Of a stretch of DNA of 64,000 nucleotides, positions 18,056 to 26,453 are shown in pieces. This DNA is from CAYNJG01 sp964397295. Its GTDB lineage: Bacteria; Planctomycetota; Planctomycetia; Pirellulales; Pirellulaceae. Position 1 is the stretch's first letter. Each line of letters starts with the position of its first letter. The stretch is taken from assembly GCA_964397295.1 (NCBI GenBank), contig CAYNJG010000001.1, positions 76,181-140,180 of the forward strand, read 5' to 3'. Under the pieces are notes generated by a model. That model did no database searches. It saw nothing but the letters and a program-made list of their open reading frames with translations, and had not been told where the DNA came from. The position numbers and the translations under genes are program-made.

Positions 18056-18937
18056 ATGGTTCAACGCGAAAAGCCACTCGACACGACAATCGAGATCGTG
18101 ACTCCCGAGAATATCTCGTTCGATTATCGATTGGCGGGTCCGTTTCGTCGATTGCCAGCTTTTCTAATCGATCTGTTCCTGCGATTTGCAGTTCTGATGG
18201 GCCTCATTTTTGTCACGAGCATATTTGAGGCGATCGTATTCTCATCGAATGAGCTTAGCATGGCGATCTATCTGGTCGTCTGGTTTCTGATGGAGTGGCT
18301 CTATGGCGGAGTCCTAGAAACTTACTGGAACGGACAGACGGTCGGTAAGAGACTAATGGGCATAAGAGTGATTTCAGCGGATGGACAGCCGATCACCGGC
18401 ATGCAAGCGATGCTTCGCAATTTCTTGCGTTTTGCAGACATGATGCCCATGGTCCCACTGGGAGCGTTCACAGGAACTCCGACCGGATTCTCAATTCCGC
18501 TTTGCACATTTGCGTTGGTAATCCCGCTGCTGAATTCTCGGTTCCAGCGATTCGGTGATATTGTCTGCAGTACCATGGTCATCATGGAAGAGAAGAGCGG
18601 GCTGATGGATACGCCTCGATTCGAAGATCCACGCGTCGCACAACTGGCAGCTGAGTTGCCACCCGGTTTTAAGATCAGTCGCTCGATGGCGAAAGCTCTA
18701 GCCACCTACGTTGATCGAAGATCGTTATTCTCGCCGCCTCGCCGCCGTGAAATCTCCGAACACCTTGCGAAACCGCTGCTGAACAAGTTCCAACTACCAG
18801 CGGACACCAGTTACGATCTACTATTGTGTTCGCTGTACCACCGCGCATTCCTATCAACAGAAGATGATCAAGAAGTTATGCCGCGTGCTTACACTGAGGC
18901 AAAAGGAAATCCTTTTTTGATAACTGACGCGAAATAA
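18056..18937 (+). CDS. RDD-family membrane protein
   Basis: A 293-residue membrane protein, first gene of a seven-gene run. The RDD fold is visible: FRRLPAFLIDLFLRFAVLM with the R...D pattern, further spans VVWFLMEWLYGGVLETYW, the NGQTVGKRLMGIRVI loop, and FLRFADMMPMVPLG with the typical late Asp. The C-terminal 100 residues are soluble and helical with no recognised domain. RDD proteins are membrane proteins, some linked to ion transport, mostly unknown. The gap to the next gene is 25 bp. Confidence 0.85.
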   Translation: MVQREKPLDTTIEIVTPENISFDYRLAGPFRRLPAFLIDLFLRFAVLMGLIFVTSIFEAIVFSSNELSMAIYLVVWFLMEWLYGGVLETYWNGQTVGKRLMGIRVISADGQPITGMQAMLRNFLRFADMMPMVPLGAFTGTPTGFSIPLCTFALVIPLLNSRFQRFGDIVCSTMVIMEEKSGLMDTPRFEDPRVAQLAAELPPGFKISRSMAKALATYVDRRSLFSPPRRREISEHLAKPLLNKFQLPADTSYDLLLCSLYHRAFLSTEDDQEVMPRAYTEAKGNPFLITDAK

Positions 18938-18962
18938 CTAACGACGACTTCGAGTGCAAATC

Positions 18963-19979
18963 ATGAAGGTATCAGAATTACTCCAGCAACGACGCTCGCA
19001 ATGGCAAGAGCTGGAGCGACTGTGCGAAAAAATCGAAACGCAAAAGCGCGACTTCGTGTCCGCGGATACTGTGTCGCGATTTGCGCTCTTATACCGATCT
19101 ACATGTGCCGATCTGGCGCTCGCCGATGAATACCGACTCCCGCAGAATACGACAAACTACCTACATCAATTAGTCGGTCGCGCACACAATCAACTCTATC
19201 GCAGCCATCGCTTCAACTACGACTCATGGCATCACACCATGTTCGTTGAAGTACCGCAGAAAATTTTCAACGATGGCTGTGTGCAACTGGCGTTTGTATT
19301 ATTCTGGGGCACATTCATGTTGTCCGCCTTTTTGTCGGCGTCCACGGTTCGCTGGCCCGACTTTGCCGAAACGGTATTGCCACCAGCAATGCTTGAACAG
19401 ATGGAGGAGAACTTTGCGGAACCGATGTCCAGTCGACCGCCAGGCCAAAACATCATGATGGCGGGCTTCTACGTTCGCCATAACACTGGCATCGGCCTAC
19501 AGTGTTTTGCAAGTGGTTTGTTGGTCGTACCAGGTATTGTGGTGGTGATTTTCAATGCCGTCGTACTTGGATCTAGCTTCGGCTACTTCGCCCGAGGTGA
19601 CGTCGCTGCCGGAATCAACTTTTATGAATTCGTTACGGCGCACGGACCATTTGAATTGACAGCCATTGTTTTGTCGGCCGGTGCTGGACTTCGGTTGGGA
19701 CTTGGTTGGATTAAAACCGACGGTCTAACGCGAAGTAGTTCACTGCAAAAAACAGCCAAAGAAGCCATGCCATTAATGTCTGCTGCGGTGTTTCTGTTCT
19801 TTGCGGCGGCGCTCATCGAAGGCTTCATTTCTCCATCTAGTTTCGTCAACATCGGATTCATCATGGAGGCCGCTGGCATACCGTTTGACCCGTACGTCAT
19901 TAAAGCCGCGGTTGCCGTATTTTGTAGCGGCTCGTTGATGTTCTACTTTGTGTTTTTGGGTTATCCCCGTGAGACTTGA
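18963..19979 (+). CDS. SpoIIM-like (DUF95) integral membrane protein
   Basis: 338 residues from ATG 18963; an in-frame GTG at 18954 is possible. N-terminal 95 residues are soluble and helical (LLQQRRSQWQELERLCEKIE), followed by about six spans. The core motif HNTGIGLQCFASGLLVVPGI followed by IFNAVVLGSSFGY matches the stage II sporulation protein M family, which in sporulating Firmicutes helps engulfment. Planctomycetes do not sporulate, so the name is only a family label. The 3' end overlaps the next gene by 11 nt, indicating translational coupling. Confidence 0.85.
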   Translation: MKVSELLQQRRSQWQELERLCEKIETQKRDFVSADTVSRFALLYRSTCADLALADEYRLPQNTTNYLHQLVGRAHNQLYRSHRFNYDSWHHTMFVEVPQKIFNDGCVQLAFVLFWGTFMLSAFLSASTVRWPDFAETVLPPAMLEQMEENFAEPMSSRPPGQNIMMAGFYVRHNTGIGLQCFASGLLVVPGIVVVIFNAVVLGSSFGYFARGDVAAGINFYEFVTAHGPFELTAIVLSAGAGLRLGLGWIKTDGLTRSSSLQKTAKEAMPLMSAAVFLFFAAALIEGFISPSSFVNIGFIMEAAGIPFDPYVIKAAVAVFCSGSLMFYFVFLGYPRET

Positions 19980-20859
19980 CCAAACTCGAATCGCTATCAT
20001 CGAACGACGCCAGCCCGAGATTCTCGATGCGGCGCTTATGGTGGTGCGCAAATTCTTTTTGCCGGTTGTGGGACTTACGTTGCTGCTGGGGATCCCGTTC
20101 TCGTTTTTGAACCATTGGCTAGTTAGCTGGATGGCTGACGACATGACGGAGATAGCATCAAAGGCTCGATACGTTTGGGCCATTTGCTTGTTGACCTATG
20201 TCGAGGCGCCGCTGGCGTCCGCACTAACAACGAGTTACATCGGGAAGGCAATGTTCTACGAAGAATCCACACTGCTTGAACTGCTTCGCCGTGTCGCTGG
20301 ATTGGGTTTACGACTGTTTTGGGTCCATGGGATTCAACGAGGCGTCGTAATAGTTGTTCTGCTTTTTGCCGTGACAATAGCATCCGAAGAACCAACCTTC
20401 GCCGAGTTGTCGCTACCGTTTATTTGTCTGCCCATTTTCCTACTACGAAGTCTGCGTCCCTACATCAACGAAATCCTGTTGTTGGAACTTAGTCCTTTAC
20501 GTACCGTCGCCGGCGAAGTCAGCGCGGGAACGCGAAGCCAACGACTACACGGTCCACATTCTGGAGATCTATTTGGGCGATCGATTGGAATGATTTTGGT
20601 CACCACAGGGTTGGGTTTTACGATCGTGGGCGTTCTTTGGTTTTGCATGGCGACGCTCACCAACGATTGGAATTGGCACTATCCGATGACTCATTTTGCG
20701 TTACCGCTGGCTCTTTGGATGTTAGTCGCCTACGTCACGGTTTTCCGATTCCTTAGCTACTTGGATTTGCGGATTCGACTCGAGGGATGGGAAGTTGAAC
20801 TCAAGATACGCGCTGAAGCCAACCGGCTCACCGAACGACTGCGATTGGGGGACGCATGA
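19969..20859 (+). CDS. Polytopic membrane protein of unknown function
   Basis: 296 residues from GTG 19969, inside the end of the SpoIIM-like gene; an ATG at 19948 is also in frame. About five to six spans: FFLPVVGLTLLLGIPFSFLN, a central pair around AICLLTYVEAPLASALTTSY, GVVIVVLLFAVTIA, ILVTTGLGFTIVGVLWFCMA and LPLALWMLVAYVTVFRFLSY. No domain recognised; the pattern IIERRQPEILDAALMVVR before the first span is similar to proteins found at this place in other planctomycete MoxR clusters. It overlaps the next gene by 4 nt (ATGA). Confidence 0.75.
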   Translation: MRLDQTRIAIIERRQPEILDAALMVVRKFFLPVVGLTLLLGIPFSFLNHWLVSWMADDMTEIASKARYVWAICLLTYVEAPLASALTTSYIGKAMFYEESTLLELLRRVAGLGLRLFWVHGIQRGVVIVVLLFAVTIASEEPTFAELSLPFICLPIFLLRSLRPYINEILLLELSPLRTVAGEVSAGTRSQRLHGPHSGDLFGRSIGMILVTTGLGFTIVGVLWFCMATLTNDWNWHYPMTHFALPLALWMLVAYVTVFRFLSYLDLRIRLEGWEVELKIRAEANRLTERLRLGDA

Positions 20860-21662
20860 ACTACTCACGCCAAACCGTTCGTCTCCTAATCATGGCCGTC
20901 GTGTACATGTTGGTACTGGTATGGCAGCCAACCTTCGCCGCTGAACAAGTTGATCCAATTGAAGGCGCAAAATCGGCGCTCAGCAAAACGAAACAACCTT
21001 GGTACGACATAGAAAAAGACGCGGTGCGAATCGTTGACGACCAAAAAGAGACGGAAGCCGGAGAACGAAAGGATTGGAAAAAACCAAAACGGCCAGAATG
21101 GAGCTACGATTTTGGAAACTGGTGGAGTTGGGGCGGCACCGGTCAGGGCGGATCCATCCTCAGCAATTTGGTGCAACTTGGCGCATGGATTCTCATCGTT
21201 CTCGTTGTCGGTGCATTAATATATTTGTTGGTTCGAACTTTCATGAACCTCGAAGACGACGGTGAATACAATCGTTCAGTCACTCTTCAAGAAAATCGAA
21301 CCGACGAACAGCGGATAGAGAACCTGCCTATCCAACCCGACAAGAAAAAGGGTGACTTCCTGGCGCTGGCGAAGGCTGCCTATGACGCTGGAAACTACGC
21401 CGATGCGATTGTGTATTTGTTTAGCTATCGATTGATTCAACTCGACCGCGCCGGCTACATTCGCTTAACTCGAGGTAAAACCAATCGTCAATATCTTTCC
21501 GAGATAACCAGCGGTCGTGAGCTTCGAAGTATTTTAGGTTCCACGATTGTTTGCTTCGAAGATGTTTTCTTTGGCAAGCACCCACTCACAAAAGAGCGAT
21601 TCGAACAGACGTGGCATGCCAACGACGATTTCGCCAACATCATTGAAAAGAGCACGGTTTAG
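20856..21662 (+). CDS. DUF4129-domain membrane protein
   Basis: 268 residues. A signal anchor (LLIMAVVYMLVLVWQPTFAA), a charged periplasmic region, one central span (LGAWILIVLVVGALIYLLVR) and a cytoplasmic DUF4129 domain (AYDAGNYADAIVYLFSYRLI, GKTNRQYLSEI, FEDVFFGKHPLTKERFEQTW). DUF4129 domains often follow transglutaminase-like or DUF4350 proteins in MoxR clusters and resemble a TPR-like helical pair; their biochemical role is not known. It overlaps the upstream gene by 4 nt and lies 8 nt before the next. Confidence 0.88.
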   Translation: MNYSRQTVRLLIMAVVYMLVLVWQPTFAAEQVDPIEGAKSALSKTKQPWYDIEKDAVRIVDDQKETEAGERKDWKKPKRPEWSYDFGNWWSWGGTGQGGSILSNLVQLGAWILIVLVVGALIYLLVRTFMNLEDDGEYNRSVTLQENRTDEQRIENLPIQPDKKKGDFLALAKAAYDAGNYADAIVYLFSYRLIQLDRAGYIRLTRGKTNRQYLSEITSGRELRSILGSTIVCFEDVFFGKHPLTKERFEQTWHANDDFANIIEKSTV

Positions 21663-21670
21663 GCGGCACG

Positions 21671-22894
21671 ATGAAGACGGAAAACACAGCACGCTTTGCC
21701 GGGATCTTCGTCATGATGGCGATCGTAATTTTGATCGCTATTTTGACCTTCTACGCTGCTGCGCCGAACAGAATCGAAACCGAATACGGAAAAGCCCGGG
21801 GCGCAGCAACCACGAGCGTAAACGGTACTTCCGTGTTCCTCGAAATGTTTCGCCAAGCTGGTGCGAAGGTCCGAATTGGATTGCGCCTATCATCTCGGAT
21901 CAGCAAATCAGACACGCTCGTTTGGACGCCCAACTCTTTTGAACTCCCGTCGAACGAAGAAGTTACGTACTTGGAAAAGGAGTTTCTACAACTCGACGAC
22001 TACCGTGAACGAACATTGATCTATGTGGCACGCGACTACGAAGCAGCCATTGAATACTGGAAATTACAAGCGACCGAGGACGAGGGTAGCGAAGAGTACA
22101 TCGAGAGTCTCCGCCAACGAGCGCGTAGCCAATCCGACCATGCGTATCTTCGGTCGCTGACTGGAAAGAAGCCAAAATGCAAATGGTTTTCAATCGACAA
22201 CCAAGAGTCCTTTTTCACAGTCACTCCATCGGAAGGTACATGGTCGGGTGAACTCGATGCGGACAAAGTCGACTTGGCAGTTTCGGGTATACTAGCGCCA
22301 GCCAAGAAGACTAATAAAAATTCTTTCGGTTACGCGAACAAGATACTCTTGGGATCAGCAGAGACTCCACTCATTCTCGAGATCAGCGACAGCAACAACT
22401 GGCCCAACGCCAAAGTTCTGGTGGTCCTAAACGGATCTTCGCTGCTCAATTATCCGCTAGTGAACCACGAAAATCGAAAAATCGCCAGTAAGATCATCGA
22501 GCATTGCAAAAACCCGGCGAAGGTTACGTTCTTAGAAAGCGGTCCTGTGGGCTTGCCCATATCCCAATCCGATTCGAATGATTATTCGGGCTTCGAAGCA
22601 CTCACCGTATGGCCCATTAGCGCGATCCTCTTACACTTAATCGCTGCCGGTATTTTGTTTTGCTTCATGGTATTCCCAATATTTGGACGACCAAAAGAGT
22701 TTGTCAGCGATACTCCGAACGATTTCCGAAAGCACATAAATGCAATTCAAGAGCTCTTTATACTGTCGAAGAATCGTCAAGCAGCCATCGCAAAAGTGAA
22801 CCAGTATCGTCAGCTTGCTGAACAAGATCCAACCTTGAAGCGACCAACCGAAAAAACTGAATCCGGCAATCCGTTCAAAGTATCTCAAATATGA
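21671..22894 (+). CDS. DUF4350-domain membrane protein
   Basis: 407 residues: an N-terminal span (IFVMMAIVILIAILTFYAAA), a large extracytoplasmic domain and a C-terminal span (AILLHLIAAGILFCFMVFPI). The motif TTSVNGTSVFLEMFRQAGAKV after the first span is the DUF4350 hallmark (a helix and strand resembling glutamine-amidotransferase-like beta/alpha folds without the catalytic triad). The cytosolic tail (FRKHINAIQELFILSKNRQA) may contact the MoxR product. It overlaps the MoxR gene by 4 nt. Confidence 0.85.
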   Translation: MKTENTARFAGIFVMMAIVILIAILTFYAAAPNRIETEYGKARGAATTSVNGTSVFLEMFRQAGAKVRIGLRLSSRISKSDTLVWTPNSFELPSNEEVTYLEKEFLQLDDYRERTLIYVARDYEAAIEYWKLQATEDEGSEEYIESLRQRARSQSDHAYLRSLTGKKPKCKWFSIDNQESFFTVTPSEGTWSGELDADKVDLAVSGILAPAKKTNKNSFGYANKILLGSAETPLILEISDSNNWPNAKVLVVLNGSSLLNYPLVNHENRKIASKIIEHCKNPAKVTFLESGPVGLPISQSDSNDYSGFEALTVWPISAILLHLIAAGILFCFMVFPIFGRPKEFVSDTPNDFRKHINAIQELFILSKNRQAAIAKVNQYRQLAEQDPTLKRPTEKTESGNPFKVSQI

Positions 22895-24123
22895 ATGAAC
22901 CACCTTCGAGTAGTACTCCTAACCTGACTTTCAACTGCGGAAAGTGTGGGGAAGCGCTGCAAGTACCACAGTCTCTAGTTGGTACAGACGTTTCGTGTCC
23001 CAAGTGCCAACAAGTCACTGTCGCGTCGACCGCTCAGTCCCCCATACCACAAACCGCTGATGCTAATACTACTGCGTTCACGGATGTCACTGCCAATACC
23101 GATGAAAACCAATCATTGGAAATCAGCACGCGCCTGGAACTCAACAGCGTTGACGCACTGAGTGCCGCCGAAACGCCCACCAAGATACTGTTCAATAAGA
23201 TCACGACCGAAATAGGAAAACTATTCGTAGGCCAAGACGAATTGGTGATTGGAACTTTGGTCGCGTTGTTTTCCTCCGGTCATGTATTGATCGAAAGTGT
23301 TCCGGGTTTGGGGAAGACGCTCTTCGTTCGAACTCTTGGCCGTGTCCTTGGTATTCCATTTGGCCGAATTCAATTCACTGCGGACTTAATGCCTTCGGAC
23401 ATTACGGGTGCACCTATGTTCGATATGAAAACACAAGAGTTTCGTTTTCGACCCGGTCCCGTTTTTACGCAACTGCTACTAGCGGACGAAATCAATCGCT
23501 CGCCCGCAAAAACGCACGCCGCTTTGCTTGAGATCATGCAAGAGTTTCGTGTAACCATCGACGGAAAAAGTCACGCGCTCGATCGTCCCTTCCTCGTATT
23601 GGCAACGCAGAACCCGATCGAGTCAGAAGGTACTTACAATCTACCGGAAGCTCAACTTGACCGATTCATGTTCAAGCTGATGGCGACCTATCCTGAAAAG
23701 GACGAAGAAGCCAACATTCTTCGTCTACACAGCGAACAAACGGACATCAATGAACGATTGGAAAACGAAGTCCAAACCGTAACATCCGTCGCTGAAATCC
23801 TTAGCATCACGCAAGAGAATTCGAAGATCCGCGTTGATGAAAAGCTTATCAATTACATCAATGAAATCGTACGAAAGACGAGAGAATGGCCTGGATTCCA
23901 TTTGGGTGCGTCGCCGCGAGCTGGAATCGCTTTGATGCAAGGCGCTCGAACTCTGGCCGCTTTTTACGGCCGAGACTACGCCGTGCCAGATGATGTGGCA
24001 CAGATTTCACTCCCTACGCTTCGCCATCGAGTCATTTTGTCAGCGGAAGCGGAAGTGGAAGGTATTGGCGTCGACGATTTGCTTACTGATCTCATTCGTA
24101 GCGTTGAGGTACCGCGTTTGTAA
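22891..24123 (+). CDS. MoxR-type AAA+ ATPase with N-terminal zinc ribbon
   Basis: 410 residues. Residues 10-40 form a zinc ribbon (CGKCGEALQVPQ...VSCPKCQQ), then a disordered linker, and from about residue 100 a full MoxR ATPase: Walker A SVPGLGKTLF (about 138-147), Walker B LLLADEINRSPAK (about 193-205), sensor 1 ATQNPIESEGTYNLPEAQLD, and sensor 2 in SPRAGIALMQGARTLA. MoxR ATPases act as chaperones or assembly factors for vWA partners. The ribbon fusion is not part of the usual family and may tie the ATPase to a partner. The stop and next start share one base (TAATG). Confidence 0.95.
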   Translation: MNEPPSSSTPNLTFNCGKCGEALQVPQSLVGTDVSCPKCQQVTVASTAQSPIPQTADANTTAFTDVTANTDENQSLEISTRLELNSVDALSAAETPTKILFNKITTEIGKLFVGQDELVIGTLVALFSSGHVLIESVPGLGKTLFVRTLGRVLGIPFGRIQFTADLMPSDITGAPMFDMKTQEFRFRPGPVFTQLLLADEINRSPAKTHAALLEIMQEFRVTIDGKSHALDRPFLVLATQNPIESEGTYNLPEAQLDRFMFKLMATYPEKDEEANILRLHSEQTDINERLENEVQTVTSVAEILSITQENSKIRVDEKLINYINEIVRKTREWPGFHLGASPRAGIALMQGARTLAAFYGRDYAVPDDVAQISLPTLRHRVILSAEAEVEGIGVDDLLTDLIRSVEVPRL

Positions 24124-25679
24124 TGGGTAGTGAACTCCTACTTAGCTTGGTCAATCAACTAAAAGCACTACCAGTTGTCACGCTGGCATTGTTTGCGTTG
24201 CCATTGGCCGGCTTGGCATGGTGGAAGCAGGTCTATCCTTCGAGCCGATTGCTTTCCTTACTGCTGCTGCCAACACTACCCACTTTCGGCGTTGTATTTC
24301 CTCAATTGGCGCGCATCATTCTGGCTGGATCCGTGTTAGCCCTTCCGTGGTCGATTTGGATGTACCGCAACAGCAATCTGTCCGCTTGGTCGACGATCTA
24401 TGCGTTTCTTGTAGCAATTACAGCGCTACTCTCGGTCATCTTATATCCGCTAACAGCAATGGTGATTGTTGATTTTCTAATCTTTGCTGTGGCGACATTC
24501 GATCTTGTTACCGTTGCGAGGAAGCGAGATTTTTTAGTGGAACGGAGCTGTCAAAAATCCGCGTCTCTCAAGAAATCACATCCCGTTGCTCTGACCATTA
24601 GCAACAAGAGTACGAGGAAACGAATACTCGAAATCTGTGACGACCTGCCGCAAGAATTCACAGCGAACCCACCGAAGCTTGAAGCAACGCTTCCTCCGAA
24701 ATCTCGCATACAACTCAAGTACAAACTACTAGCGAGTCGTCGGGGTGCTTTTTCGATGGACCGAATTTTCCTGCGCGGGTCTACTCGGTGGAGCTTTTGG
24801 AATCGCATCATCAGAAAAGAGTGCGAAAACAAAATCAACGTTTACCCTGACATGAAACAGCTCGCCGAATTCGAGCTTTTGGCTCGGACAAATCGGCTAA
24901 GCCTGGTCGGTGTTCGCCGCACCCGGCGCATCGGGCAAGACAATGACTTCGAACGACTACGTGACTATACGCTGGACGACAATTACAAGCACATCGATTG
25001 GAGAAGTACTGCTCGACGGCAAAAGCTAACCGTTCGTGATTTCCAAACGAGCCAAAGCCAACGCGTGATCTTTATGATCGACTGTGGCAGGATGATGACC
25101 AACAAAGTGGATGGTATCAGCATGCTCGATCATTCACTGAATGCGATGTTGATGCTTAGTTACGTGGCACTCCAGCGCGGTGATTCTGTCGGATTGCTCT
25201 GCTTTTCTAATCGAATTCATTCATTCGTGCCGCCTCGCAGCGGAAAACGACAAATGAACCACTTGCTACAGTCTTCGTTCGATCGATTTCCGGAATTGGT
25301 CGAATCTCGATACTCGGAAGCGTTCTTTCATCTCTCGAAACACTGCCGAAAACGATCTCTCGTCATCCTCATTACAAACTTGATTGATGAGATCAACGCG
25401 AATCAGATTCACAAACATCTGCGTACGATGGTAGGTCGCCATTTGCCGCTGGGTGTGTTACTCCGCGATCAAGATCTGTTTTCTGCTGCCGATACAAATT
25501 GGCGATCCGATCGAGAACTCTATCGGTCTGCTGCTGCCGCTGAAATCGTTTGTTGGCGACATGATGTGATTCGAGATCTAAAACATCAAGGTGTCTTGGC
25601 ATTGGACTTGCCGCCCGCTGATATGACGGCGCCGCTAATCAATCAATACCTTGAGGTAAAAGCGAGGCATCTGCTGTAG
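24123..25679 (+). CDS. DUF58-domain protein (vWA-like partner of MoxR)
   Basis: 518 residues. Several N-terminal spans (SLLLLPTLPTFGVVFPQLAR and neighbours) are followed by a beta domain and the DUF58 region. The DUF58 signature reads RLRDYTLDDNYKHIDWRSTA followed by RRQKLTVRDF (about residue 280-300), then a vWA-like fold with VIFMIDCGRMM (metal-site DxG rather than DxSxS), LGLLC-type strand and RKRSLVILITNLID. Works with MoxR, by analogy with other AAA+/vWA pairs. Last gene of the overlapping run; coaX follows after 12 bp. Confidence 0.92.
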   Translation: MGSELLLSLVNQLKALPVVTLALFALPLAGLAWWKQVYPSSRLLSLLLLPTLPTFGVVFPQLARIILAGSVLALPWSIWMYRNSNLSAWSTIYAFLVAITALLSVILYPLTAMVIVDFLIFAVATFDLVTVARKRDFLVERSCQKSASLKKSHPVALTISNKSTRKRILEICDDLPQEFTANPPKLEATLPPKSRIQLKYKLLASRRGAFSMDRIFLRGSTRWSFWNRIIRKECENKINVYPDMKQLAEFELLARTNRLSLVGVRRTRRIGQDNDFERLRDYTLDDNYKHIDWRSTARRQKLTVRDFQTSQSQRVIFMIDCGRMMTNKVDGISMLDHSLNAMLMLSYVALQRGDSVGLLCFSNRIHSFVPPRSGKRQMNHLLQSSFDRFPELVESRYSEAFFHLSKHCRKRSLVILITNLIDEINANQIHKHLRTMVGRHLPLGVLLRDQDLFSAADTNWRSDRELYRSAAAAEIVCWRHDVIRDLKHQGVLALDLPPADMTAPLINQYLEVKARHLL

Positions 25680-25691
25680 ATTGGCAGGCAT

Positions 25692-26453
25692 ATGAACAGT
25701 TCGCTAATGGTCGCCGATGTTGGCAACTCGTCCATCCACATTGGTGAGTTTCTAGACGACGACGAATCGACACAACTCACCAATCCAATTCGCACCGTTG
25801 ATTTTCCAGCCAACGAACTCGATTTCGACGTGATGGAGGACTGGATCAACAAGTCCGGATCTCGGCAACATCGCTGGAGGGTCGGGTCGGTCAATCGTCG
25901 GAGTCTCGACTCCTTACTAAGCTGGCTTGAACGAAGAAACGTTCATGTTCACATAGTCACCTACGAAGATTTTGACCTGTCTATTGTATTGAAGTATCCG
26001 GACAAGATCGGCATCGATCGGCTCGCTGCGGCCGCGGCGGCCAATCGTTTGCGGTCAGAGAATCACGCCGCAATCGTGGTCGATGCGGGCACCGCGATCA
26101 CGATCGATTGCGTTACTGGTTCCGGCCAATTCATCGGCGGAATGATTGCACCGGGCCTTCAATCGGGCTTTACACTCTTAGAACGAAACACCGACCAACT
26201 TCCGAATACGAGCCTCGATGCTTCGCCTGGTTTGATCGGCGACAACACGACACATGCTATTCAAGCAGGCGTATATTGGATGGCAGTGGGAGGTATCGAA
26301 CACGTCATCGCAAAATTAAAAAACGAACTGGCTAGCCCGTGCAACGTATTTGTCACCGGCGGATCGATGCGGTTGATCTATCCCAGTCTGCAAATCAAGA
26401 CCAAGCACGTTCCGCACCTTGTTCTATCTGGCCTAGCGCTAGCAAAGTCATGA
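25692..26453 (+). CDS. coaX: Type III pantothenate kinase
   Basis: 253 residues, first enzyme of CoA synthesis: pantothenate to 4'-phosphopantothenate. ASKHA fold with MVADVGNSSIHIGEF (phosphate loop), YPDKIGIDRLAAAAAANRL (pantothenate-binding region), VVDAGTAITIDCV (catalytic Asp plus second phosphate loop), FIGGMIAPGL and VFVTGGSM. The type III enzyme is not inhibited by CoA in the relatives studied. It overlaps the next gene by 3 nt (ATGA-type junction) and is only 12 bp after the DUF58 gene, so it may be read through from the MoxR cluster. Confidence 0.95.
   Translation: MNSSLMVADVGNSSIHIGEFLDDDESTQLTNPIRTVDFPANELDFDVMEDWINKSGSRQHRWRVGSVNRRSLDSLLSWLERRNVHVHIVTYEDFDLSIVLKYPDKIGIDRLAAAAAANRLRSENHAAIVVDAGTAITIDCVTGSGQFIGGMIAPGLQSGFTLLERNTDQLPNTSLDASPGLIGDNTTHAIQAGVYWMAVGGIEHVIAKLKNELASPCNVFVTGGSMRLIYPSLQIKTKHVPHLVLSGLALAKS

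Noticed and set aside
18963..19979. Sporulation function for the SpoIIM-like protein
   Set aside because: Other sporulation genes are absent and planctomycetes do not form endospores; the family name is only a label.
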